From an uncultured archaeon (GTDB taxonomy: Archaea > Thermoproteota > Bathyarchaeia > 40CM-2-53-6 > CALIRQ01), in contig CALIRQ010000007.1 in assembly GCA_938042195.1 (NCBI GenBank), forward strand, positions 64,180-128,179: DNA of 64,000 nucleotides, in the 5' to 3' direction. Position numbers and translations under genes: made by a program. Positions within the stretch are counted from its first letter, which is position 1; the number at the start of each line of letters is the position of its first letter. Positions 43,963-51,888 of this stretch are shown here, in pieces. The notes below the pieces were generated by a model. The model was not told the DNA's origin. It saw only the letters and a program-made list of their open reading frames with translations, and searched no databases.

Positions 43963-45056
43963 CCAGCCCTCTTCCCTATGGGGCTCCGGCTTTCGATCGC
44001 GCCCGCCATTTGGGGCGCCCGGGGATATGAGTATGTCTCCCCCTTATAGTTCCGAAGGATCAAGCGATCGCCTTCGATCTTCAGGACATACTCCGGCTGA
44101 ACCGGTATCTTCCCCCCTCCGCCCGGCGCATCGATCACATAGCGCGGCACGGCCAAGCCCGAGGTATGGCCGACCAAGGCCTCCATTATCTTGATGCCCG
44201 CCTCGACATCCGTTCGGAAATGGTGGGCCCCCTTGACCAAGTCCATTTGGAATAGGTAATAGGGCCGGACGCGGATCCTCAAAAGCCTTTGGACGAGATC
44301 CTTCATCACGGCTGGATCGTCGTTCACGCCCCTCAGGAGCACCGATTGATTCCCGAGAGGGATCCCGGCATCGGCGAGGAGCCCGCAGGCCCTCTCGCTC
44401 TCCTCGGTTATCTCCCTGGGATGGTTGAAGTGGACGTTGAAGTAGAGTGGGTGATATCTTTTGAGCATCCTGACCAGCTTTGGGGTCACCCTCTGGGGGA
44501 GCGTTGCGGGCATGCGGGACCCTATCCTCAAGATCTCCACATGCGGGATAGCCCTCAAGCGCTTGAGTATGCGTTCAATCTCATCGTCGGACAACATGAG
44601 GGGATCCCCGCCGGATATGATGACATCTCGGATGGATGGATTCTCCTCCACGTACCTAATCTGCTCCGCGATCACAGCGCGGGAGAGCTCGCTTTCGGGC
44701 CTGCCGATCCTCCTCTTCCTGGTGCAGAACCTGCAATAGGTCGCGCAGCTATTGGAAGCGGCCATCAGGACCCTGTCGGGATATCTGTGTATCAAGCCCG
44801 GGACCGGACTTTGGCCCTCCTCGTTCAAGGGGTCGTCCAAGCCGTATGGGTCCTGGAGCTCGAGCGGGCTCGGAATGCATTGTTTCCATATTGGGTCATC
44901 GACTTCCTCTATCAGGTCGAAGTAGTATTTGGAAACCCTCATCGGATATACGGCCGTAACGGCCCTCAGGCCCTCGATATCGACCTTGAACTTCCCAAGG
45001 ATTTGTTCAGGCTTGGTTATGCTTTGGGAGAGAAGGCGTTCCCATTCTTCCGCCAT
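43953..45056 (-). CDS. kamA: Lysine 2,3-aminomutase family radical SAM enzyme
   Basis: A 367-residue radical SAM protein with cluster cysteines C104, C108 and C111 (CATYCRFC) and the PLP lysine K316 in DAPGGGGKIPVQPEY. The two aspartates that bind the substrate side-chain ammonium in lysine 2,3-aminomutase are kept: D272 (LFQMDLVKG) and D309 (VIDAPGGGGK). Glutamate 2,3-aminomutase has Lys/Asn there, so lysine is the likelier substrate and beta-lysine the product. It overlaps the ATP-grasp gene by 10 bases. In methanogens beta-lysine is acetylated into an osmolyte, but no acetyltransferase is in the window. A 7-bp inverted repeat lies 20 bases before the start. Confidence 0.9.
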   Translation of the reverse strand: MAEEWERLLSQSITKPEQILGKFKVDIEGLRAVTAVYPMRVSKYYFDLIEEVDDPIWKQCIPSPLELQDPYGLDDPLNEEGQSPVPGLIHRYPDRVLMAASNSCATYCRFCTRKRRIGRPESELSRAVIAEQIRYVEENPSIRDVIISGGDPLMLSDDEIERILKRLRAIPHVEILRIGSRMPATLPQRVTPKLVRMLKRYHPLYFNVHFNHPREITEESERACGLLADAGIPLGNQSVLLRGVNDDPAVMKDLVQRLLRIRVRPYYLFQMDLVKGAHHFRTDVEAGIKIMEALVGHTSGLAVPRYVIDAPGGGGKIPVQPEYVLKIEGDRLILRNYKGETYSYPRAPQMAGAIESRSPIGKRAGCR

Positions 45057-45075
45057 TTTAGTTCATGTACTCTCC

Positions 45076-45096
45076 GTAGCACCAGAATCGTGCTAC
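45076..45096. promoter_or_regulatory. 7-bp inverted repeat just upstream of kamA
   Basis: GTAGCAC (45076-45082) and GTGCTAC (45090-45096) are exact complements with a 7-base spacer, 20 bases before the kamA start, in the gap to the divergent thioesterase gene. It may be a regulator site or a leader hairpin. The TATA for the thioesterase direction may be ATATTTAAGCC near 45140. Confidence 0.5.
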
Positions 45097-45254
45097 CGGA
45101 CGTATCATGGTGCTTATGGGTCCTTACAACGGAAGCCCATATTTAAGCCTTTGTATCGGGCAGGTCGATTTGAAGGGGATGGGCATCCAAACGCCCCCCA
45201 TCCAATGTGGAACGCTTATAGGCCCGGTCGGGAGGAGGCCCTTCGGGAGGCTCG

Positions 45255-45701
45255 ATGAGGGAGGAATTGCTGAAGGCCATAAGGGAGGCGTTGAACGGAG
45301 ACCCCTTCGCTAGGCTATTGGGCATAGAGGTCCAGGAGGTCGGGGAGGGTTACGGCAGGGCCTCCATGAGGGTCAGGGCGGACCTCCTCAACTCCCAAGG
45401 TTTCGCCCATGGAGGGGCCATATTCTCCTTGGCCGATATGGCATTCGCGGCCGCGAGCAACTCCCACAACAAGGTGGCCGTTGCCCTCTCAGTCAACGTG
45501 AACTACAGGAGGCCCATCGGGGAGGGGACTGAGCTGTTGGCGGAGGCATTTGAGGAGAGCTTGGGCAGATCCACGGCCCTCTATAGGATCTTGGTGAAAA
45601 CCAAAGAGGGGGAACTGGTCGCATCCTGCCAAGGCTTGGCCTTCAGGATGGATCGGGATTTCTTGGGGGAGCGCCCAGCCTCTGGGGATGGCCCTAACTG
45701 A
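45255..45701 (+). CDS. PaaI-type hotdog thioesterase family protein
   Basis: A 148-residue hotdog-fold protein. NSQGFAHGGAIFSLADMAFA contains the HGG motif and the Asp of PaaI-type thioesterases, and VNYRRPIGEGTELLAE follows. The family hydrolyses acyl-CoA (often phenylacetyl-like) esters. It is divergent from kamA, and the N-terminal helix (DPFARLLGIEVQEV) is typical. No operon partner, so substrate class is uncertain. Confidence 0.87.
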   Translation: MREELLKAIREALNGDPFARLLGIEVQEVGEGYGRASMRVRADLLNSQGFAHGGAIFSLADMAFAAASNSHNKVAVALSVNVNYRRPIGEGTELLAEAFEESLGRSTALYRILVKTKEGELVASCQGLAFRMDRDFLGERPASGDGPN

Positions 45702-45837
45702 GCGGGGCTTAAGTGGCTCGGGGATTCGCGGGCCGGGCAATTAAAATCAACAATCTTCGCCTAGGCTCGATCCCAAGCAAATATCCAAAAATTTAAATAG
45801 ATTTGCGAAGCGATGCGAATCGAAAAGGGGAGATGCG

Positions 45838-46815
45838 GTGAATATTTTACTAATTCCTAGAGGGGAGATGGAGAAATTAGTTTCCATGAGGGAAGTTATC
45901 GAAGCCGTGGAGATGGCATTTAAAGCCAAGGGCTTGGGGAGGGTCCAGATGCCCCCTAAGCTCTACGTAAATTTCCCGAGCGGCGATTTTAGAACGATGC
46001 CTTGCTACATGCCCGATCTCGGGTTTGGAGGGGTCAAAATAGTTAATGCTCATCCGGGGAACCCGGAGAAATACGGGTTGCCATCGGTAATGGCGATAAT
46101 GATCTTGATCGACCCAGAAACTGGCAAACCCTTGGCGATAATGGATGGCACTTGGATTACCAACATGCGCACCGGAGCCGCCGGGGGAGTTGCGGCGAAA
46201 TATCTCGCTAGAAGGGATTCGAGGATAATCGGTATGGTCGGCGCCGGGGCTCAGGCGAGGAGCCAACTCTTGGCTTTGGGGGAGATCTTCGATATAAGCG
46301 AGGTCAGGGTTTTCGCGAAAACCCTGATGGAATGCAAAAAATTCAGAGAAGACATGGGAAAGCTTGGCTTGAACATCTTGGTGGAGAAAGAGATTGAGGA
46401 AGCGGTTAAAGGCGTGGATATCTTGGTCACGACCACGCCCGTGACCCAGCCCATAGTTAAAAACGACTGGATCGGCGAGGGGGTCCACATAAACGCGATA
46501 GGCGCGGATGCGCCCTCTAAGGAGGAGCTTGACCCAATGATTTTGAGAAGGGCTAAAATAGTGGTTGATGACCTTGAGCAGGCTTGCCATTCCGGCGAGA
46601 TCAACGTCCCATTATCGAAGGGGATCATCTCCAAAGCCAATATTTACGCCGAGTTGGGTGAGATCGTGGCCGGTAAGAAAGTTGGAAGGGTTGGCGATGA
46701 TGAGGTGACCATATTCGATTCCACCGGATTGGCCATACAGGATTTGGCCACGGCGGCCATAGTTTACAAAAAATCCAAGGAACTTGGTTCAGGATTCGAG
46801 GTCGAGCTCATTTAA
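45838..46815 (+). CDS. Ornithine cyclodeaminase / archaeal alanine dehydrogenase family protein
   Basis: A 325-residue protein of the OCD/mu-crystallin family. The NAD-binding motif is MVGAGAQARSQLLALGEI; a substrate-binding Lys is in MPPKLYVNFP; DSTGLAIQDLATAAIVYKK closes the protein. Archaeoglobus AlaDH of this fold interconverts alanine with pyruvate and ammonia; ornithine cyclodeaminase gives proline. I cannot separate them by eye. Start is GTG 45838; a TATA-like AAATTTAAATAG lies at 45788-45799. Composition is more AT-rich than neighbours. Its nearness to kamA may mean amino-acid fermentation, by inference. Confidence 0.88.
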   Translation: MNILLIPRGEMEKLVSMREVIEAVEMAFKAKGLGRVQMPPKLYVNFPSGDFRTMPCYMPDLGFGGVKIVNAHPGNPEKYGLPSVMAIMILIDPETGKPLAIMDGTWITNMRTGAAGGVAAKYLARRDSRIIGMVGAGAQARSQLLALGEIFDISEVRVFAKTLMECKKFREDMGKLGLNILVEKEIEEAVKGVDILVTTTPVTQPIVKNDWIGEGVHINAIGADAPSKEELDPMILRRAKIVVDDLEQACHSGEINVPLSKGIISKANIYAELGEIVAGKKVGRVGDDEVTIFDSTGLAIQDLATAAIVYKKSKELGSGFEVELI

Positions 46816-46874
46816 ATCGCTCAAACGGCCGGCCCAAAAGCTGGGGACGGCTCGCCGAAGGGCCTTTTTAAGAA

Positions 46875-46983
46875 TGGTGCGGGGGGAGGGATTTGAACCC
46901 TCGAACCCCTTCGGGACAGGCGCCTCAGGCCTGCGCCTCCAAGGGCCGCCCGGCCCCCTTTGACCTGGCTTGGCAACCCCCGC
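46875..46983 (-). tRNA. tRNA-Leu (GAG) with a D-arm intron and encoded CCA
   Basis: On the minus strand the acceptor stem GCGGGGG pairs with CCCCCGC, then discriminator A and CCA (46875-46877). The T arm is GAGGG-TTCAAAT-CCCTC, a long class II variable arm is present (GTCCCGAAGGGGTTC), and the anticodon stem-loop CAGGC-CTGAGGC-GCCTG gives anticodon GAG (complement of 46924-46926). The D arm is interrupted by about 21 bases. After removal the D arm reads GCC-AAGCCAGGTCAAA-GGC, as in other archaeal tRNA-Leu. A TATA-like element lies near 47011-47033 on the minus strand. Confidence 0.9.
46937..46957 (-). other. Non-canonical tRNA-Leu intron (D arm), strict bulge-helix-bulge
   Basis: The junctions form an ideal bulge-helix-bulge: TCAA pairs with TTGG (4 bp, one G-U), the two flanking 3-base bulges are both AGG, and the inner helix GGGCC/GGCCC has loop GGGC. 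The intron is 21 bases. Removing it rebuilds a normal D stem. Confidence 0.75.
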
Positions 46984-47322
46984 GATTCGATGGATCCTCG
47001 GCGATGTTTTTGCATAAAGCCGAAATTTATATCATTTGCCGGGCCAGCCCTCGGAAACTTTCGCATCAGACCGCTTGGGATGGCCCGGGTGGTTCGTTTG
47101 GCAGCTCCTCCATGGCGTCCCATCCCGCCCAGACCTCCGCCCCCTCTTGCCCCAGCCACCTGCAGAAGTCCGTAGGTCTCCTTACGTTGCGAATCCTAGC
47201 GGAAGGGATCAAGGCACGTAAGGTGATTGATGGGCGAGCTGAACTGGGCGAGGGGTTGGTAGGGGCCGAGGGCGCGAACTTTTTAAATCCCCCCGCCCCT
47301 GAGGGAATCGAGTGAGGGGTAT
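46984..47322. other. Gap with promoters for tRNA-Leu and the cysteine-rich protein
   Basis: About 340 bases between the tRNA and the small gene at 47323. It holds the presumed tRNA promoter and, at 47279-47288, CTTTTTAAAT, a TATA box about 35 bases before the ATG at 47323. I see no gene. Confidence 0.45.
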
Positions 47323-47493
47323 ATGGGCAAATGCGAAATCTGCGGCAAGGAGGGAGAGGGCCTCAGCCTGTTCTGGGCCGATCATAAAGATCTTGGCTAC
47401 ATAGCGCTCTGCCAAGATTGTTGGAGGAAGCTATACGCCGAAAACTTGCTAGTCGGCGGAACGGGCTCGGGCGGCGGCGGATGTTGTGGATAG
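47323..47493 (+). CDS. 56-residue cysteine-rich protein with Gly-rich CCG tail
   Basis: An ATG-initiated frame of 56 codons starting GKCEICGKEGEGLSLFWADH, then ALCQDCWRKLYAENLL, then a tail GGTGSGGGGCCG. Two CxxC pairs make a zinc-ribbon-like fold, and the tail adds two adjacent cysteines after a flexible glycine linker. A TATA box precedes it at the proper distance. Single gene, no operon. I do not recognise the family; metal binding or redox (CC) chemistry is likely. Its small size, strong promoter and clean composition argue that it is real. Confidence 0.75.
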   Translation: MGKCEICGKEGEGLSLFWADHKDLGYIALCQDCWRKLYAENLLVGGTGSGGGGCCG

Positions 47494-47994
47494 CTAGGAT
47501 GCTTTAGAAAGCGGCCCACCTCTGGCCAATCGGCGGACCTTATGATCGGGCATATTCGCCAAGGGATGGACCCTAGAATCCATAATCCATTCGAGGGTAG
47601 CGCCCCCCTCCTACACCCATGATCCCCTCGCCCTATGTGAAATTCGAGCAGGCATCGAATCCCCTAGCGCCCCTCAAAGCCCACGGGCCCCTTCCTCGGT
47701 CGAAGAGGGTCGAGGCCGGCATCGATCTGAGCTCATCCCCATATATGGCCAGCTCCCCCTCTCAGATAGGATCCCGCTTTCCCGAGCGAACCTCTCGACC
47801 GGGAAACCAATTCGGGGAATCGATGCCCATAAGCTAGGGGATGAGGCTCACGTCGTGCCCCCTCTGGTATTCGATCCCATGGCCTTCAATGGCGCCTTGA
47901 GGCTTCTCCATGCGCTCTTCGCTCCTTATGGCATGGGCTCCATTCCTCGATAACGGCCTTAGTCGATAAAGGTCCTATTTTGGAGCTATTGGAA
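47494..47994. other. Gene-poor stretch with a coding-like plus-strand segment
   Basis: Around 47710-47965 the plus strand reads a long stretch without stops whose peptide looks protein-like (SDRIPLSRANLSTGKPIRGI, DAHKLGDEAHVVPPLVFDPM, GALRLLHALFAPYGMGSI) but has no start or continuation, and stops at 47967. It may be the remnant of another gene. I cannot name it. Confidence 0.3.
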
Positions 47995-49150
47995 GAGGCG
48001 TTTGGGCTCAGAAATTATTATAACTATTGGGGTGCCGGCATCGGCAGAGCCGCTTATCGGGTCGGCCAAGCTTGCCAAGAGGTCGCATAGCTCCCTCGGG
48101 GTCGTTCCCTTGGTGAGCATATCGTTTATCTCATGAGATCTCGCTTTTTCTGCCATTATCCGGACCTCTATTCCTCCCCCGCTTTTGGATTCTGGGAGGA
48201 ACTTGTCGACCAGAAATTTGTATTTAACCCCCGACCTCCTCCCCTAACCTCCCGTTGAGGCGAAGTGGTTACTGGGTCTGCCAATTCTCATATCTTTTGG
48301 CGAGCCTTTATAAGCGCCATTGCCGTAGAGTAGCACCTCAACATTCGCTTTCTTTTCTTTCGCGATTCTCGTTTTGACTTCATTGGCGATCTTATTGGCT
48401 TGGGGGGCCAACTTCCATAGGACATGTTGTTGCTATAAAGCCCTCATTCCGACCACGATGGGGCGCTTGGGTCGTTGAAGAATTCTTGCATCCTTATGAA
48501 ATTTTCATACGCCGATTTTACTTTCCTCTTGGTTTCATCCTTTCATGGATATATGGATATTGGCTATGATTATGCCGTCGGGGTTTTGCTCGATTATTTC
48601 CAGAGGGTCGTTGGATGGGAAAATCTCTGGAAGAACCCTCGTTTTCCACGGTTTTTGATAAAGGGCCAGGCAGTTCACCCCCTATATGGATGGGGAAAAT
48701 CCTTGCCCTCCAAATCCTTGGCGGTTATCTCTCCGTTCAACCCTATTCCGGTTTCATCAAGGTATTCCTGAGGGATTATTGGATTTCCAACATCATCTTT
48801 TGGATAGGGGATTGGGTTATGGCCCCTCCTTTTTCACGGCCCTAGCGAAACCTCGAAGGAGGGGGAGAAAGCGGTTACGGCTTATTATCGGCCAAAGGAT
48901 GCCAAAGCTGTGCTGGCTTATTTTCAGTTTTGAGTTTCTTCGGCAATTTGGTCGATAGTGACCTAATTGTTTTGGGCTCGCGACAATCGACTCCGTAATG
49001 CAAATATGTCGCCATCTCCTATAACTCCGTCGGTTATTCCCTTATCCACCGCTTAGCAGACAAACTCGATCACATCATCGCCAGGCGGTAGAACGCCGGA
49101 TTTTATCCCGAAGGAAACCTTGCCCAAATAGTCAGGCAACCTAATATCCA
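47995..49150 (-). pseudogene. Decayed coenzyme F420-0:L-glutamate ligase-like gene
   Basis: On the minus strand, conserved pieces of one protein of about 390 residues appear in order but in different frames with intervening stops: GIKSGVLPPGDDVIEFV, AVDKGITDGVIGDGDIFA (a frameshift splits the following ITESIVA from RAQNN), VTIDQIAEE, PYPKDDVGNPIIPQEYLDE, NPDGIIIANIHIS, NVEVLLYGNGAYKGS, KGTTPRELCDLLASLAD and SGSADAGTPIVII. This order matches the COG1478-like F420-0:glutamate-ligase family. At least six frame changes show a dead gene. It fills most of the 1.97-kb gap before fen1. Confidence 0.7.
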
Positions 49151-49464
49151 ACAACCCTAGGCCTCCCCCCTCTTTGAAAAAATATTCAAAACTATCCGCG
49201 GGCGGCTCGCCAAGCCTAAAATGGGGGAAAATGACGGAAATAAAGGGCCTCAAATCTAAACCCTCTCTGAAATCCGGAACCTTGAAGCAAGTTATGGGCC
49301 AGCGCCTCTGAGCCGATGCCCTCCGCCAAATCCGTCGGGATCGGCCCCGACCTCGGGCTCTTCCCATGGGGCAAGCTTCCGCATTGGGCCATGCGGCATA
49401 AAAAGGCGCTCAGTAAACCTCATATGGCGCCGCAGGCATTTTATGTCCGGGGAAAGGCTCGACA
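49151..49464. other. Gap upstream of fen1
   Basis: About 310 bases without a supported gene. A minus-strand open frame runs to 49367 but its N-terminal half is Arg-rich and does not look like protein; only the end belongs to the F420-ligase remnant. Confidence 0.4.
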
Positions 49465-50496
49465 ATGGGCGTGGATCTATCCGATCTTTTGCCCAAAAGG
49501 AAGTTGGAGATCAAGGAGCTATCCGGGAAGCCCCTCGCGATAGACGCCTACAACGCCATTTACCAATTCTTGGCCATAATAAGGGGGGAATCCGGGGAGC
49601 CGCTCATGGATCGGCGCGGCAACATCACCAGCCACCTGAGCGGCCTCCTGTATAGGACGTCGAACCTCGTTGAGATGGGGATAAGGCCCGTTTACGTCTT
49701 CGATGGGAAGCCGCCGGAGCTGAAGGAGGTGGAGATAAGGAGGAGGAGGGAGATCAAGGAGGAGGCCATATCCAAGTACGAGGAAGCCCTCAGGGCCGGG
49801 GATTTGGCGGAGGCCAAGAAGTACGCCCAGATGACCTCTCAGCTCAAGGGGCCGATGGTCGAGGACGCTAAGAGACTGTTAACGGCCATGGGCATCCCTT
49901 GGGTTCAAGCGCCATCGGAGGGGGAGGCCCAAGCGGCCCACATGGCCATCAGGGGCGATGTCTGGGCGACCGCCTCCCAAGACCACGATTCGCTGCTCTT
50001 TGGGACCCCTAGGCTCCTCAGGAACTTGGCGATCACCGGCAAGAGGAAGCTCCCCGGGAGGGACCTCTACATAGAGGTGGAGCCCGAACTAATAGAGCTT
50101 TCGAGGGTCTTATCGGAGCTCGGAATCGATAGGGAGCGCCTCATAGAGATAGGGATACTCGTTGGAACGGACTTCAACCCGGATGGCATAAGGGGCATTG
50201 GGCCCAAAAGGGCGCTAAAGCTCGTGAAGGAAGCGGGTGGGCTCGAAGGAGCCCTTGGGAGACTGGGAATCCGCCCCAGCTTCGACCCCAGCGAGATAAA
50301 GCGCATATTCTTGGAGCCGGAGGTCACGTCTGATTATAAGCTCGAATGGAGGGAGCCCGATGAGGGAGAGGTCATGGGCTTCCTATGCGGGGAGAGGGAC
50401 TTCTCCGAAGCAAGGGTTAGGAACGCCTTGGAGAAAATGAAAGCTGGCATCAAGAGAGCGGCGGCCACCAGGACCCTCGAATCCTTCTTCGGGTGA
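49465..50496 (+). CDS. fen1: Flap endonuclease 1
   Basis: A 343-residue structure-specific nuclease of standard archaeal length. N-terminal [18 protein letters not shown], the metal-binding acidic residues in [25 protein letters not shown] and [11 protein letters not shown], and the helix-hairpin-helix [20 protein letters not shown] are complete. The C terminus TRTLESFFG is a PCNA-interacting (PIP) motif. It removes RNA-primed 5' flaps during lagging-strand synthesis and repair. Start ATG 49465 is confirmed by the invariant GVDL. It is followed by an AT-rich leader region of the hydrogenase operon. Confidence 0.96.
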   Translation: MGVDLSDLLPKRKLEIKELSGKPLAIDAYNAIYQFLAIIRGESGEPLMDRRGNITSHLSGLLYRTSNLVEMGIRPVYVFDGKPPELKEVEIRRRREIKEEAISKYEEALRAGDLAEAKKYAQMTSQLKGPMVEDAKRLLTAMGIPWVQAPSEGEAQAAHMAIRGDVWATASQDHDSLLFGTPRLLRNLAITGKRKLPGRDLYIEVEPELIELSRVLSELGIDRERLIEIGILVGTDFNPDGIRGIGPKRALKLVKEAGGLEGALGRLGIRPSFDPSEIKRIFLEPEVTSDYKLEWREPDEGEVMGFLCGERDFSEARVRNALEKMKAGIKRAAATRTLESFFG

Positions 50497-50856
50497 GGGG
50501 GGAGCGTCTCCGATTCCGAGAACTGATCGCGGGCAATCCATAGACCCGCTCCGTGAAGTCCTCGAAGCCCTAAGATAGCTGTTTTTTGAGGCGCTCTGCC
50601 CTACGCCTCGAAAGACTTGCCCTGACTCGCTTCGATAGATCTTCAGCAACTAATGGTCGAGCTTGCGCGCCTCTTGGAATTCCCCTGGGGAAGGGCCTTT
50701 CCGAGCTTTTTCTATATACTTTGAGCTGAAGATATATTCAATATTTACTTTATATCACATAGTGATACAATTTGTCCATGGAAAGATTTTTCTAATACCG
50801 AAGCTGGTAAAGAGTCTTCGAAAGCATCGGAAGAATGCGCAAGGAAGTTGGGGGCA
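50497..50856. other. Leader and control region of the hydrogenase operon
   Basis: About 360 bases between fen1 and hydB. The first 200 bases show nothing convincing; a possible minus-strand remnant is too weak to call. The last 150 bases are AT-rich with a TATA-like TTTATATC at 50749-50756 and the dyad at 50753-50767. Confidence 0.45.
50753..50767. promoter_or_regulatory. Dyad operator overlapping the hydB TATA box
   Basis: TATCAC (50753-50758), spacer ATA, GTGATA (50762-50767): a perfect 6-bp inverted repeat over the TATA box about 100 bases before hydB. A regulator bound here would block TBP. It does not match the known SurR half-site pattern GTTTn3AAAC. Confidence 0.5.
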
Positions 50857-51888
50857 ATGGGGGGGAAGGTCATCGCAAAGGACTCCTTGGGGGAGTTCGT
50901 TTCAAAGCTCTCCGAGCGATATAGGATATTTGGCCCTAGGAAGAAGGGAACCGAGTGGATATTCGATGAAGTCCGGTCGGCCGAGGAGATGGATCTTCGC
51001 TATTCAACGACCATCCTGCCGCCCCGAAAGTTCTTCATTCCGACATCCGAGCGCATATTCTCTTTCAAAATGGATGGTGGGGTTGAGGAGCCCGAGGAGC
51101 GAGATGGCCCATCGCTGATATTCGGGATACACTCCTGCGATCTGAACGCCCTTCTCTTACTCGATATGGTCTTTTTGGAGGGGGAGTTTCCCTCCCCCAG
51201 CTATGCTAGAAGGAGGGAGCGCACAGCGCTGGTGGCGTTGACGTGCATCGATCCAAGCGAGAATTGCTTTTGCGAATCGATGGGGACCGGGCCATCCCCA
51301 GCCGGGGGATATGACGTCCTATTGACCGATCTGGGGAGGGAGTACTTGGCCGAATCGGGCTCGAGGAGGGGGGAAGAGATGCTCGCCCTCGCGAAGGGCA
51401 GGGCGGTAACCGCGGCTGATCTCGAGGGGAAGGCCAAGGCGATAGAGTGCGCGAAATCCAAGTTCAAAAAGAAAGTGGACCTGAAGGGCATCGATGAACT
51501 ATTCCTGAGAAACTTGGATAACCCGGTATGGAAGCGGTTGGGGGAGAAGGATCTGGCATGCGGCATCTGCGTCAACTCCTGCCCAACGTGCTTCTGCTTC
51601 GATGTGAGGGACCAGCTCGACTTCCCAATGGTCGGCGGCGTCAGGTATAAGGAATGGGACGCCTGCGTATTGCTCGAGTTCTCCCAAGTGGCCTTGGGCG
51701 GGAACTTCAGGCGCGATAGGGCGGCTAGGATAAGGCAGTTTATAGGTCACAACCTCGGATGGGGAGGCGCATCTCAATTCAGGGAGTTCAAGGGGAGGGC
51801 GAAATGCGTCGGATGCGGCAGGTGCATAAGGTATTGCCCAGCCGGGATAGACCTGACGGAGGTCGTCAAGGAGTTGAGGGGAATATGA
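50857..51888 (+). CDS. hydB: Group 3b NiFe hydrogenase / sulfhydrogenase beta subunit
   Basis: A 343-residue iron-sulfur protein (GKVIAKDSLGEFVSKLSER start). Two ferredoxin-like motifs: CGICVNSCPTCFCF (near 234) and CVGCGRCIRYCPAGID near the C terminus. It passes electrons between the gamma flavoprotein and the hydrogenase core, as in Pyrococcus sulfhydrogenase beta. ATG 50857 is chosen; a TTG at 50848 is also possible. First gene of hydBGDA, translationally coupled to hydG (ATGA). Confidence 0.9.
   Translation: MGGKVIAKDSLGEFVSKLSERYRIFGPRKKGTEWIFDEVRSAEEMDLRYSTTILPPRKFFIPTSERIFSFKMDGGVEEPEERDGPSLIFGIHSCDLNALLLLDMVFLEGEFPSPSYARRRERTALVALTCIDPSENCFCESMGTGPSPAGGYDVLLTDLGREYLAESGSRRGEEMLALAKGRAVTAADLEGKAKAIECAKSKFKKKVDLKGIDELFLRNLDNPVWKRLGEKDLACGICVNSCPTCFCFDVRDQLDFPMVGGVRYKEWDACVLLEFSQVALGGNFRRDRAARIRQFIGHNLGWGGASQFREFKGRAKCVGCGRCIRYCPAGIDLTEVVKELRGI

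Noticed and set aside
46893..47315. 140-codon plus-strand frame over tRNA-Leu
   Set aside because: Antisense to a well-folded tRNA, and without any domain.
49053..49367. 104-codon minus-strand frame upstream of fen1
   Set aside because: Only its last third belongs to the F420-ligase remnant; the N-terminal part is Arg/Gly-rich low-complexity sequence without conservation.
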